The translations under genes and the position numbers were made by a program. Positions 13,301-25,110 of a stretch of 64,000 nucleotides of DNA are shown piece by piece (positions within the stretch are counted from its first letter, which is position 1; each line of letters begins with the position of its first letter). The notes under the pieces were generated by a model that worked only from the letters and a program-made list of their open reading frames with translations, was not told the origin of the DNA and did no database searches. This stretch comes from Laguncularia racemosa (lineage: Eukaryota > Streptophyta > Magnoliopsida > Myrtales > Combretaceae), in NCBI GenBank assembly GCA_037954665.1, contig JBBMOL010000140.1, positions 1,922,001 through 1,986,000 on the forward strand, written 5' to 3'.

Positions 13301-16300
13301 TATCTTTATACAAATAATGGCATGTGAAAATGGTTAAACTCTTGACTTTAAAAAGGGAGTTCAAGATGTTGAGGATGAGGGATGGGGAAATGGTCAAAGA
13401 AACTTCCTCTAAGTTCCTTGATATAGTCAACAAATCAGGTTGCTAGGAGAAGATTTTAGTGATGCAAAAGTGGTTGAGAAAATGTTAATTAATTTACCCG
13501 CAAGGTTTGAAGCTAAAATCTTTGCTATAGAAGAATCATGTGATTTGAAGCTCTTGATTGTGGTGGAGCTTCTTAGCAAACTGCAAACCTAAGAACAGAG
13601 ATCAAGCATGAAGGAAGAGAGTTCTTTTGAAGGAGCCTTCCTGACGTTCTAGATAAGAAATAAAGAAAAAGGACCTACAAAGGAAGGGAAGAAGTATGGA
13701 TGTAATAAGGATGACAAAGACAAAACCGTGAGAAACTTTACAGAAGTTGGTAAACAAGGCAAGTTTCCTGCTTGTAAAACTTGTTTAAGGACCAATCACT
13801 TAGAGAATGACTATTAGTATAAAGAAAGGGACCTATTCAATGTAGATTTTACAAGAAGGTGGACATGTTGAAAGAGCTTGTAGATTAAAGAAGAAGCAAA
13901 TAATGGATCAACCTCAACAAGAAGTTAGTTTTGCCAATGAGTAAGAAGAGACCACTAATAGGTTGTTTGTAGCCTCAAACTCCAACCTATAGTGGGACAA
14001 TCAAACACGGTTCATTGGTAGTGGATGTATAAGTCATATGTCCAAGGATGAATTGATGTTTTCGAGCTTAGACAAGCCTGTGAAGACTAAATTCAGACTC
14101 AGGGATGGCAAGTTGATGTAAGCCAAAGGTAAAGGATCAATCTATGTGCACACTAAGCAAAGCACGAAATGTATTTCAGACATTTTCTTTGTGCCTTGTT
14201 TATCTCAGAACCTCCTAAGCTTTGCACAGATGTTAAATAAAGGTTATTCTCTATCATTTAAGGATAAAACATGCTTCGTCTTTGATCCAAATGGTTTGTT
14301 GCTAGTTAGTGTGCCTATAATAGATAGAAGTTTTTAAGGTGTGAAGATGTTAAGTTTGTTGTTAATGATGATTCTCTGCTTTGGCATAGATACGATCACT
14401 TTCACTTTGCCGAACTTAGAAACATGTCTATTAAAGGTTTTACAAGAGACTTGCTAGAAATAATTACTACGGATGATGTATGTGGAGCTTGTAAATTTGG
14501 CAAGATGCATAGGCTATCCATCCCAGCTTAGTCGACTTGGAGAGTTAAGGGCAAGCTTAAGTTAGTCCATTATGATGTGTGTGGATCTATGAATACAAAG
14601 TTCTTGAGCAAAAACAAATATTTTATACTTTTCATTGATGATTTCACATGGATGACATAGATCTACTTCCTTAGTAGTAAAGGGCAAGTGTTTTCTATCT
14701 TCAAGAGGTTTAAAGCTATGGTGGAATCTCAAAGTGGTTGTAAGTTGAAGTGTTTGAGGATAGATGATGGCAAGGAATACACTTCAAATGTATTTAATGA
14801 TTTTTGTGCGGATTTAGGTATAAATTGTCAATTAACGGTTACCTACTTTCCTTGACAAATGGTGTGTTGGAGAGAAAGAATAGAACAGTTGTTGAAATGG
14901 CTAGAAGTATGATGATGGACAAGAAGCTCCCTCTCAAGTTTTAGGTAGAAGCAGTTTATACCACAATGTATTTGCTAAACAGATTGCCAACAAAAGCATT
15001 GGAAGGATAAACTCTAATTGAAGTTTGGAGTGAAGTTAATCCCATGGCTAAGCATCTAAAGACGTTTGGTTCTGTGTGTTATGTTGATATACTAGACGTT
15101 AAGAGATCCAAGTTAGAATAAAAGGTTGAGATGGGAATTTTTCTTGGTTATGCTTTAATGGCCAAAGGGTATAGAATCTATAATCTACAAACTAACAAAG
15201 TGGTTGTTAGTAAAGATGTTTAGTAGACGAGCATTTGCATTAGAATTGGGAAAGGAAGTGTGTGGAACTAGATGATATTTGCAACAAATCAACCCCACTT
15301 TCACCTTTAAAGACTTCTCAATATTTGTAGAAGATTAATGAAGACGAAGAAGATTTAATGGAATCCTTGCTAGATTCTCCAATTTTAAAAACCAAGTCTC
15401 TATCCGAGATAAATGAAAAATGTAGTGTTGCTACCATGGAGCCTACTACTTTTGAGCGAGCTGTGATGTATGATGAATGGAGGGATGTCATGGAGGAGGA
15501 GATGAGGATGATAGAAAAGAGTAAAACTTGGAACTTAGTGTTGAGACTAGCAAATAGAAACGTTATTAGTGTTAAGTAGATTTTCTGAACCAAGTTGAAT
15601 CCAGATTGCTCCATAAATAAGTTTAAGGTAAGATTGGTTGTCAAAGGTTATTCTTAACTTGATACAAAACCATTAGGTTGTTGCTTGCCTTGGATGCTCA
15701 GTTGAGGTGGAATGTTTTTCATCTCGACATCAAATCGACTTTCCTCAATGGTGAGCTTAAGGAGGAGTTGTTCATCAAACAACTTGAAGGCTTCAAGGTT
15801 TACGATGATAGAGATAAGGTATATTAGTTACACAAAGCTTTATATGGGCTCAAGTAAGCACTAAGAGCTTGGTACAACCAAATAGATAGCCATCTCATTC
15901 AATATGGCTTTGTGATAAGTGAAAATGAAGCAACCTTGTATTTAGATCTAAAGAGGATAGGAGGTTGTTGATAATCTCAATCTATGTAGATGATATGTTA
16001 GTGACAAGAAATGATAATGTGATGATTAAGGAATTTAAGGAAGAAATGGAAAGGAAGTTTGAAACATTTGATTTAGGGAAGATAACTTATTTCTTGGGGA
16101 TGGAGATTAGTTCATGCGATGATGATATTTTTATTTCCTAGAAGAAGTATGCTTAGGAATTACTTAGAAAGTTCAAGATGGACATGAGCAAACCGGTATC
16201 AACTCCTTTAATACATAACGAGAAGCTATCTAAAAGTGAGAAGGGTGAAAATGTTGATTCAAGCCAATTCAGAAGTCTTGTAAGGAGTTTGCTATACCTA

Positions 16301-19300
16301 ATTGCAACTAGACCAGATCTAATGTATGCTACAGGTGTTCTTTCATGTTTTATGCAATCACCAAGTCATCAAGTTCATATGCGAGCAGCTAAGCATTTAC
16401 TAAGGTATGTTAAGGCACTTATGATTTTGGCATGTGGTTCAATTGAAGTGTAGAAGGGAAGTTGATTAGGTATGTTGATAGTGATTGGGTGGGATGTCTA
16501 AATGATTTGAAGAGCACCATTGGTTATGCTTTCTTGCTTGGTTCAAGTGCTTTCTCATGGATGTCTAGAAAGCAAGTTGTGGCGTAGTTAACAACAAAAG
16601 TAGAGTATGTTTTTGCTGTTTCTGTTGCAAATCAAGCTACTTGGCTTCGAAAGTTGTTTAAGGATTTGTTATAATTTCTCGGATCCAGATTCGCATTCGG
16701 ATATTATGCGATTTTTCCCAGGAAATCTATTTAAGATGTGGTCCATTTAAGATATGATTTAATACATATCTTCACATGCATATCAGCACGAGAAAATCTT
16801 ATATCTAAGCTCATATCACATTGATTATGATCTATGATGGTAAATGATATATTTAGAATGTGATTTTCGATTATAAGTTCCTAATCTCATTCAATCACTT
16901 TAGAAAAATACACCATCGTTTTTTGAGTGAGAGAGAGCTTAGAAGTATTAAACCGAAACAAAGAAAATTGATATCTTTATTTACAATAGCTAGAGGTATG
17001 TACACGATTTAAATTTTTTGCTTTCACTTTTCTTCTTATATGTTCATTGTGTTGAGGAACATAATAGGAATATTTTTTTATATAATCTAACATTTGGTAT
17101 TAGAGTCTTTATTTTTTGAAAATATCTTTGCCTTGCTCTATTTCGGTTTAGTTTGAATTTGATATTTTTTAGTCTTAGTAAGATTGGGAATTGATAAAAA
17201 AAATCAAATTCTATGCATTTTGAGCTTTAAAACGTTAATTTTGAGATTAAAATAAGATGAAAAATTACGGGTTAGATTCGAGTCAACGTAACCTGACTAA
17301 AAGTAGAAGACAACTTCATCTTAAGTCAACTAAAAAAAAAAAGGAATGTCATGTGGGCAAACTGATCCCATTCAAATTTTTCTTAGCCTGCAACTGTTTG
17401 AGATGCGCGTCACGGGCTTGGCACCACGTGTACAATGCATGCTCTCATTTGAAAAGCAAAGATGTACAGAAGGCGTGCCTCCCAGGATTCGAACCTTGAC
17501 CATTGCATCCTTCTCCTGGCGTGGCGTGGCGTGGAATTTAGCTAGCTGAGCAAAGCCACCTTTCGTGATTCCTTTAGCTAATTTTAATATAAATATAAAG
17601 GGCTTTAAATCGGGATTTTTAACACTTAATAAAAATTTAATTTTTATATATCCATATTATTTATTGTTAATTAGATATATGACATATAATAAACAATTTT
17701 ACATATTAAAATTATTTGTGTTAATTATTAAAGTAAATTGATTCGTATTGGCTTTCTATGAATTTAATTATTGTGATATATGCTTATATTATTATTTACT
17801 TACATGTATAATTTATGGTTTATTATTATACGTATAATGTTGATTAGATGATATAAGTGTGTTAGGGTTGAATTCATAAGTTATTGCTTACGTTTTTTTT
17901 TTTTTTTTTGCAGCATAAGGATTTAGTTAATGTTTATGTGATCCATATAATTTCAATTAATTAAAGAATAGCCACAATATTTTTAATTAATTAAAATTGT
18001 ATATATTAAGGACGATAGGATCACATGTGAAAATAAACATTAGTTGTGATTAATTATATGCAATATAATAGATCATATCCTACAGGAATTTTTATTATGT
18101 TGTATATGATTAATTAGGATAAAATATCAAATTATATTTTCTAATTTATCTATAGGGGTTAGAAAAAGAAACATGATTTGATAGTTTTATTGTAAGACTT
18201 CAGGTAAATCTAATTGAATTAGGACTTTAGCCCATAGGCAAGTTTTATGTCATTAAATTCATACTTTAGCATGATTTTACATTGGTAAAATATGACATAT
18301 CTTAATTAGCCTAAAAAAATTTGAAACATGAGCATGTATGTTTAATTATTGTAGCAATTCAACTTGTCAATTTTTCTGATATGCAATGTAGTGTTCCTAA
18401 ACTTAAAGGGGATAACTATAAGGTTTGGAAGGAGAGAGTTTTTCTTCATTTAGGATAGATGGACATTGATTATGCTATAAGAAAATCGGAGCCTCTTGCA
18501 ATAATTGAAACCAACACTCTGTATGCAATAAGTCTTTATGAAAAATGGGAGTGATTTAATCGCTTGTTAGTTATGTTTATAAAGACTAAAATTTCTGTTG
18601 GTATAAGGAGCTCCGTTGAGCATTATCAAAGGGTCCAAGATTTGCTAAAGGCCATTGATGAGTAATTTGCTACTTCAGATAAGTCAATGGCTAGTAACCT
18701 AATTATAGAGCTTTCAACTTTGACGCTCATCGGTATTAAGGGAGTGCATGATCATATTATGCACATGAGGGATATTGCGGCCCAATTGAAGGCATGGAAG
18801 TTGAGTTATCAGAATCATTCCTGGTTCACTACATCCTTTGCACTTTACCTCAAGAGTCAAGAGTATGGCCTATTTAAGATATCATACAACACACATAAGG
18901 ATAAATGGTCAATCAATGAGTTGTTGACTATGTGTGTTCAAGAAGTGGCAAACTACTTATGGAGGAGAAGGAGAAGGAAAGGGTAAACTTGACTACTCAT
19001 GGAAAGAGTAATAGGAAGGATCAAGCCAAAGACAAGAAGAAAGGAAAAATCCTTCCCGCAAAGGACATAAAGAAGGAGGTTGTGTGTTTCTTTTGTAAAA
19101 AGAAGGGACATATAAAGAAACAATGCTCCAAGTTCATGCAGTGACTTGATAAGAAAGATACTCAACTTTCACTTGTTTGTTATGAATCTAATATGATTGA
19201 TGTTAATCATAACACATATTGTATTGATTCTGGTTCTACAATCCATGTGGCCAATTCATTGTAGGACTTAAAAGACCTGCAGAAGCTAGTCGGAAGTGAG

Positions 19301-22300
19301 CGTAGTATCTATTCAGGTAATAAGATGTCCTCACATGTGAAGGCTATTGGAACATGTAGCTTAGTTTTAAGTAGTGGTTTTATTCTAGGAATTTAATTTC
19401 AGTTTCTAGACTTGTGTCAGATGGTTATTCTTTTAACTTTTCATATTCTAGATTTAATTTATTTTATAAATCTGATGTTATTGGATATAGCACCTTATCT
19501 GATGCTCTTTTTCTACTTAATTTACAAGATGATGATAACCATGCTATAATGCATGTTCAAGAAAATGTTGGCACTAAACGATGTGTTATGAATGAAGAAT
19601 CCTCTATGTTGTGGCATCGGAGATTAGGACATATCTCCATTGATAGAATTAAAAGGTTGGTGAATGATTGGATACTTAGTATTTCAAATTTCATTGATTT
19701 TGAGACTTGTATAAATTGTATTAAGGGAAAACAAACTAACAAGTCAAAGAAGGGTGCCAAGAGGAGCTCTTAATTATTGGAAATCATACATATAAAAATT
19801 TGTAGTCTAAACATGGATGCATATTGTAATAAGTACTTTGTGTCTTTCATAGATGATTACTTACGATATATGAATCTCTACTTACTTAACAACAAGAATG
19901 AAGCACTAGATGCTTTTAAAGCTAAAGTAGAGAAACAATGTTGAATACAAATTAAAATCGTGAGATCCGATAGAGGCGGAGAGTACTATGATAGGTACAC
20001 AAAGAGTGGACAAGCGACTAGTCCATTTGCAAAGTTTCTTCAAGAGAATGGGATTGTTGCCCAATATAATTTACCTGGCTCTCCAAATCAAAATGGAGTA
20101 GCTGAAAGGAGAAACTGAACATTATTGGAGATGGTGTGGAGCATGCTTGCAAGCTCCAAGCTTCCTGACTTCTTGTGGATCAAAGCTCTTAAAACGGTTG
20201 TGTATATATTGAACCGGGTTCCAACTAAGGCTGTCTAAAAGACACCATTTAAGTTATTTAAGGGATGGAAACCGAGTTTGTGACTTGTACGCATTTAGGG
20301 ATGTCCATATGAAGTAAAAGTCTACAATCCACATGAGAAGAAGTTAGACCCAAGGACTATTGGTGCCTATTTCGTTAGATATGCCGAAAGGTCTAAGGGA
20401 TATATGTTTTATTATCTATCTCATAGCACTAGGTTTGTGGAATCAAGAAATGCAAAATTTCTTGAGAATGACTTGATTAGTGGGAGCGATCAATCTCAGG
20501 GACTTGGTTTTAAGAAAGATCATATAGATGCTCAGTATGCCACTTCAAGTAATGGGCTAATCGTTGTTGTTAACAATACGCCTTTAACACAGATGCGTGT
20601 TTAAGAGCCAGCCTTGGAGGTACCACAAATTGCTGATCCTGATCTAGTAGATGTTGAAGTTCAATAGATGTCTGAAGTTGAACAACTAGTTGAATAGCAT
20701 GATCCTATTCCTCAAGAGAATGTTGATGCAACATTAAGAAGATCTACTAGAGTAAGGAAATAAGCAATTCCTAGTGACTATGTTGTGTATATGTAAGAGT
20801 CTGACTACAATGTTGCAGCAAAAAATGATCTTAAGACGTTTTCTCAAGCCATGAGTTATGGGAATTCGAACTTGTGGTATAGTGTCATGAAAGAAGAGAT
20901 GGATCCAATGGCATCTAATAGAGTTTGGAATCTTGTTAAGTTGCCTGATGGTATAAAAGCCATTGGATGCAAATGGGTCTTTAAAACAAAGAAAGACTCA
21001 CAAGGAAACCTTGAGAGATATAAAGCAAGACTTGTTGCTAAAAGATTCACTTAGGAGGAAGGAATTGACTACATGGATACATTTTCTCCCTTATCTAAGA
21101 AAGATTCCCTTTGTATAATTATGGCATTGATTGCGCATTTTGATTTAGAGTTGCACCAAATGGATGTGAAAACAACCTTCCTTAATGGTAATCTAGAGGA
21201 AGAGATTTACATGAAATAACCTGAAGGATTCTCTACTAGTAATGATGAACATTTGGTTTGTAAGCTTAATAAATCCATATATGGATTAAAATAAGCCTCC
21301 CGTCAATGGTATTTGAAATTTTATGATATCATCACTTCATTTAGTTTTGAAGAGAACATTATGGATCAATGTATATACCAAAAGGTTAGTGGGAGCAAAA
21401 TTTGTTTTTTTGTACTATATGTGGATGATATTTTGCTTGCAACCAATGATAAGGGTTTGTTATATGAGGTAAAATAATTCCTCTCGAAGAACTTTGATAT
21501 GAAAGATATGGGTGAGGCATCTTATGTCATTAGCATTAAGATCCACAGGGAAAGATCTCGAGGCATTTTAGGTTCGTCTCAAGAGACCTATATCAGTAAA
21601 GTTTTAGAGTGATTTCGAATGAAGGATTGTTCACCAAGTGTAGTACCCATTATGAAGGGTGATAGATTGACCTTAAGCCAATGCCCAAAAAATGAGCTTG
21701 AGCGGGAACAAATGAAAAACATCCCATATGCATCAGCCTTTGGAAGTCTAATGTATCCTTATGTTTGTATTAGACTTGGCATTACAATTGCTGTTGAGAT
21801 GCTAGGGAGATATTAGAGTAGCCCAAGTGTTGACTACTGGAGAGCTGCAAAGAAAGTAATGAGATACCTTCAAGGAACAAAGGATTACATGCTCATGTAT
21901 AGACAGACTGACAATTTGAAGGTCATTGGATATTCCGATGCGGACTTTGTTGGCTGTGTTGATTCACATAAATCAACGCCTGGTTACATTTTCATGCTTG
22001 TCGATGGAGCCGTATCTTGGAGGAGTGCAAGGTAGACCTTAACTGCTACTTCCACTATGGAGGCCGAGTTCATATCTTGTTTTGAGGCTACTTCACATGG
22101 CGTATGGTTGAAGAGTTTCATGTGTAGGCTTAGAATTATTGATTCTATCTTTAAGTCATTAAGATTGTACTGTGATAACTCAGCTGCTGTATTTATGGCT
22201 AAGAACAATAAAAGCGGTAGTCGAAGTAAACATATCGACATCAAGTACTTAGCCATAAGAGAACGTGTTAAGGAAAATAAAGTGGTTATTAAACACATTA

Positions 22301-25110
22301 GCACTGAGTTAATGATAGCTGATCATTTAACTAAGGGCAAGCAACCAAAGAATTTTTAAGGATCATGTAGTAAGAATGAGACTTGGTTCCATGATGTAAT
22401 TTTTATTATACATGCATTTAATGTTTCAAGGAAACTCTTATTCAATTGATATTTTTTAGTTGGTTTTGTGTACACATTTTGTCTATTAATTTATTTTAAG
22501 AAATATCATTAATTTTGGACCTAGAATAAACGTTTGTTTTATTCATTATGTTTAAGAGCTAGTATTGAGAAGCTTGATATATTGTGATATATGGAAGATA
22601 ATACTCGTTATGAGAGGACCTATTGCCATGATTCATTTATTGTGTTTTTTGTTATGTTGATATTGGGATAAATGGACCAAGTAAGAGAATGTTAGAATTT
22701 CTTGGATCCAGATTCGCATACAGATATTATGCGATTTTTCTAGGAAATCTATTTAAGATGCGGTCCATTTAAGGTATGATTTGATACATATCTTCACATT
22801 ATATCAACGCGAGAAAATCTCACATTTAAGCTCGGATCACATCGATTAAGATCTATGATGGTAAATTGTATATTTAGGATGCGATTTTTTGTTATAGGTT
22901 CCTAATCCCACTCACTCACTTCAGAAAAATACACCATCTCTTTTTGAGCGAAAGAGGACTTAGAAGTACTAAACTGAAACAAAGAAAAATTGTGTCTTTA
23001 TTTGCAATGGCTGAAGATATGTACATAATTTAAATTTTTTGCTTCCGCTTTTCTTCTTATATGTTCAATGTGTTGTGGAACATGATAGGAATATTTTTTT
23101 ATACAATCTAACAGGATTTGCATTTGCCTCAAGTTGCTGCAAGTGTTATCTATGTTGATAACAAATCTGCTATCTCAATGGCTAAAAATCCTGCTCATCA
23201 CGGAAGAACCAAACACATAAATGTCATGTTTCATTTCTTGTGAGAAGCATAATGAAATGTGAAGTGGCACTAGCTCATTGCAGTTTGAAGATCCAATTTG
23301 TTGATATTTTAACTGAGTCCTTGTCTAAAGAAATATTTGAGTATTTAAGAGCAGAATTAAAAGTTTTCAAGAAAAATCTTAAGGAGTAATGACGAATAAC
23401 ATTTTTCTTGTATACTCCTAAGATTTGATGTGAAATTTAGATAGATATGACTTTTGAAATTGATTATAAAGTTGTATGGAAGACCTTACCTATATGACAT
23501 TGTGAGGTCGTTTAGTTGGTCACATGTCCAATCATCAATTGAGTGCCTTCCTTAGGTGAATGAATGATCAGATTTTCCCTTTTTCTCTATTCAAATGTCT
23601 CTTGAGTTTCTCCTTTTGTTCTTCATGTTGTCTGATGTCTCTATGCTTCAAAACTAACAGTTCCTCTTCCCTCTTTCCATCATCCAAAACACCCAAATTT
23701 GTTGTTTTTTCCTCTTTCCCATCACATCTACTTTTTGTGATGGGAATGAGGAAAAAAAGAAGACATTCAGGTGGTTTAATTCATTATGTGCGTCTTACAT
23801 GCTTTACTTCAACGGTGGATTAATGTTTTCATGACAAATTGAGGTTAAATAACTCGAAAGCATAGTACGGCACACCAAGTGAAATGATGCGAAAATTCTA
23901 TATTATATGTTATTTATCCCTTTCTTTACTTGATCCACTCTTTAACTAATTTGAAATAGTATACTTCTGCAGTTTGGCATACCTACATGAGGCTATTGAA
24001 CCAAAAGTTATACTTGGTAATATCAAATCTAGCAACATATTACTCGATCATCAATGGCATGCAAAGATATCTGATGTTGGCTTATCCAGTTCCTATGGTC
24101 TAGAGTGTAGCAGTAAAATGCCACTCCAATCAGGGTAATTTGCATTTTCCATTTTGCTCTGTTTTTTTTTTCATTGTATATGCTTTGTCCCTAAACTTAT
24201 TTGCAATATAGCCTTTGAGAAACTAAGTTTCTCTGCGCTAAACGCTGTCCATGATCATGTCCCTGTTATTCTGCTATGTCTAGGAGAGACAGTAATATAT
24301 ATATATATGGTATGATATGATTAAAGGGCACACGGTCTTGTGATTGGATGGAGTATGGAAGGGCACCATTTAGAGTGAGGGAAGCTTAGTCCGTCTTTGA
24401 GGTGTGTATTGTTGACTAAAACTATGGAAGTTTTTCAGTTATCAAGCACCAGAACATGCTTCCACTGGAATTCTGAGCGAAAAGAATGATGTTTATTGCT
24501 TTGGTATACTTATCATGGAGATTGTGACCGGGAGACTTCCTGTCGATGAAAGCCAACCTCAGGTATTGCAGCCAAAAACACCAATACTGTTCTAGCACTT
24601 AGCAGGATTTTCATCATTCAACATGTTCCCTCATGAAATGAACTTTTTTGTTTAAAAGGTTTACTTGATTGATTGGTTAAAGATCATGATTGGAAATCAC
24701 AAAACTGCATCCTTGACGGATCCAAAAATAAGTGACACGCCTTCCTCAAAGGAATTAAAGAGAGTTCTTCTTGTTGCTTTACGATGCGTAGATCCAGAAA
24801 CAAGGCATAGGCCTAAGATGGGAGATGTGGTTCATATGCTTGAACCCCGGGACTTGTTACTTGGCAATGCAAGCGTCAGGGCAAGTATTTCTGGCTTCTT
24901 GTATGCAAAATTAACCTTTTCATTCATAATTTGAATAACTATAGCTTCTGTAATGTTTTTCTGATTCAGGAAAAAAGAATTAAGAGGGAGAGCAGGCCTT
25001 CTCAAACCATCCATAGGAGTCAATCAGCAGCCGAATTGTGCGAGTTTCATTTTGAAACCTACGGGAGCAATTCAGAGGCAGGTGTTAGAAAAGAGAGACT
25101 GCCGGAATAA
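10371..25110 (+). CDS. Receptor-like kinase of the At1g01540 type with degenerate catalytic core (probable pseudokinase), 7 exons
   Basis: Exons: 10371-10912, 12130-12231, 12319-12441, 23973-24134, 24439-24562, 24659-24880, 24970-25110. Phases match throughout (1416 nt, 471 residues, stop TAA), close to the usual length of this family. Layout: short N-terminus, one membrane segment (about residues 24-49), a linker, then a kinase domain from FSFDEIEAATNGL. The ATP-binding lysine (VAVK, K175), helix-C glutamate (E192), APE (313-315) and the RHRPKMG region are kept. The HRD motif is LGN (270-272), so the catalytic Asp is lost; DFG is DVG (290-292); the third glycine of the P-loop is missing (GYGGHFIVY). 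It should lack or nearly lack phosphotransfer, and may act as a scaffold at the plasma membrane. The last intron has a GC donor. Intron 3 (12442-23972) holds nested Copia elements. A recent pseudogene is possible, but no stop or frameshift is present. Confidence 0.85.
12671..13010 (+). repeat. 5' LTR of outer Copia element
   Basis: About 340 bp; aligns with 23387-23659 over its whole length except for about 68 bp (roughly 12840-12907) missing from the 3' copy. It ends CCAACA two bases before the primer-binding site. It contains a TATAAATA box. Confidence 0.88.
12878..12885 (+). promoter_or_regulatory. TATA box (TATAAATA) in 5' LTR of outer Copia element
   Basis: TATAAATA lies about 125 bp from the LTR end, at the expected place for an LTR promoter. 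The 3' LTR lacks the whole segment that contains it. Confidence 0.5.
13013..13024 (+). other. Primer-binding site (initiator tRNA-Met type) of outer Copia element
   Basis: TGGTATCAGAGC, the usual plant Copia site complementary to the 3' part of initiator tRNA-Met, two bases after the LTR end. It is unmutated. Confidence 0.88.
13114..16661 (+). pseudogene. Decayed Copia gag-pol of the outer element, 5' part
   Basis: The gag region starts at ATG 13114 (MASSNFAITRPP). Then come a protease remnant near 14010 (GSGCISHM, with the catalytic Asp of the D-S/T-G motif replaced by Gly), a GAG-pre-integrase segment at 14146-14337 (NLLSFAQMLNKGYSL), an integrase core (about 14560-14900), a reverse transcriptase (about 15440-16100, with IYVDDMLVT near 15981) and the RT-RNase H connection at 16178-16453 (RSLLYLIATRPDLMYA). 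Frameshifts and many in-frame stops interrupt it, and part of the RT finger region is deleted near 15655. The RNase H domain is cut by the inner element and resumes at 23114. Confidence 0.85.
16667..17092 (+). repeat. 5' LTR of inner Copia element
   Basis: 426 bp; aligns along its whole length with 22690-23113. Most differences are transitions. Confidence 0.92.
17095..17106 (+). other. Mutated primer-binding site of inner Copia element
   Basis: TGGTATTAGAGT differs from the usual TGGTATCAGAGC by two C-to-T changes. It sits two bases after the LTR end. Confidence 0.8.
17485..17554 (-). other. tRNA-like A/B-box relic in the leader of the inner Copia element
   Basis: On the minus strand an A-box-like TTTGCTCAGCTA is followed about 50 bases later by a perfect B-box GGTTCGAATCC and then a GGGAGGC stretch. 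The surrounding 17.35-17.57 kb is clearly GC-richer than the rest of the leader. The 5' acceptor strand does not pair with GGGAGGC, so this is not a functional tRNA gene; it may be a tRNA- or SINE-derived fragment. Confidence 0.4.
18391..22359 (+). pseudogene. Copia gag-pol of the inner element, complete domain set but full of stops
   Basis: Domains in order: gag (VPKLKGDNYKVWKERV from 18391), CCHC knuckle CFFCKKKGHIKKQC (about 19085-19126), protease YCIDSGST (about 19220), GAG-pre-integrase and integrase HHCC start (LWHRRLGHIS, 19609), integrase core (FIDDY, RSDRGGEYY, GVAERRN), reverse transcriptase (GCKWVFKTKKD, LYVDDILLAT near 21415) and RNase H (YCDNSAAVFMAKN near 22170) to TAA at 22357-22359. 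The frame is largely continuous from 19.4 kb on. About fifteen in-frame stops fall almost all at positions where Gln, Arg or Trp is expected, i.e. C-to-T changes on one strand or the other. Confidence 0.92.
22690..23113 (+). repeat. 3' LTR of inner Copia element
   Basis: 424 bp, partner of 16667-17092, followed directly by the GGATT target duplication. Confidence 0.92.
23114..23386 (+). pseudogene. 3' end of outer Copia pol (RNase H tail), separated by the inner insertion
   Basis: Reads VIYVDNKSAISMAKNPAHH and GRTKHINV, the usual end of the Copia RNase H domain, then decays before the 3' LTR. It continues the frame that stops at 16661. Confidence 0.88.
23387..23659 (+). repeat. 3' LTR of outer Copia element, internally deleted
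   Basis: 273 bp; matches 12671-13010 but lacks about 68 bp including the TATA box. It is followed by the GTTCC target duplication. Confidence 0.88.
24881..24969 (+). other. GC-AG intron (intron 6 of the kinase gene)
   Basis: The donor reads AGG|GCAAGT and the acceptor TTCAG|GAAAA. Splicing here keeps frame (phase 0) and joins the end of the kinase domain (LLLGNASVR) to a 46-residue tail. No GT donor nearby keeps both the conserved end and the frame. GC donors with an otherwise strong AG|GCAAGT context are a known minor class. Confidence 0.7.

Larger units (their letters stand above)
16667..23113 (+). mobile_element. Inner Ty1/Copia retrotransposon nested in the outer element
   Basis: LTRs at 16667-17092 and 22690-23113 start TGTTA and end TCTAACA. 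The perfect 5-bp target duplication GGATT is at 16662-16666 and 23114-23118. Removing the element and one GGATT joins the RNase H frame of the outer element (LFKD before, then LHLPQVAASVIYVDNKSA), which proves the nesting. Length 6447 bp, same strand as the host element and the kinase gene. The LTRs differ by roughly one base in ten by eye, so it is an old insertion. Confidence 0.93.
12671..23659 (+). mobile_element. Outer Ty1/Copia retrotransposon in intron 3 of the kinase gene
   Basis: Bounded by LTRs at 12671-13010 and 23387-23659, and flanked by a perfect 5-bp target duplication, GTTCC, at 12666-12670 and 23660-23664. The primer-binding site is intact, and a purine-rich stretch precedes the 3' LTR. 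LTR ends read TAATGA...CCAACA or CTAACA; if the duplication is GTTCC the LTR starts TA rather than TG. It has the same orientation as the kinase gene. The coding part is heavily decayed and is split at 16666 by a second Copia element. Without that insertion it would be about 4.5 kb. Confidence 0.88.

Noticed and set aside
17485..17554. A tRNA gene on the minus strand
   Set aside because: The A- and B-boxes are present but the acceptor arms do not pair and no cloverleaf can be drawn; kept only as a tRNA-like relic.
10371..25110. Calling the kinase locus a pseudogene because 11 kb of transposons split it
   Set aside because: Both insertions lie wholly inside intron 3; all exon phases match and no stop or frameshift is present.
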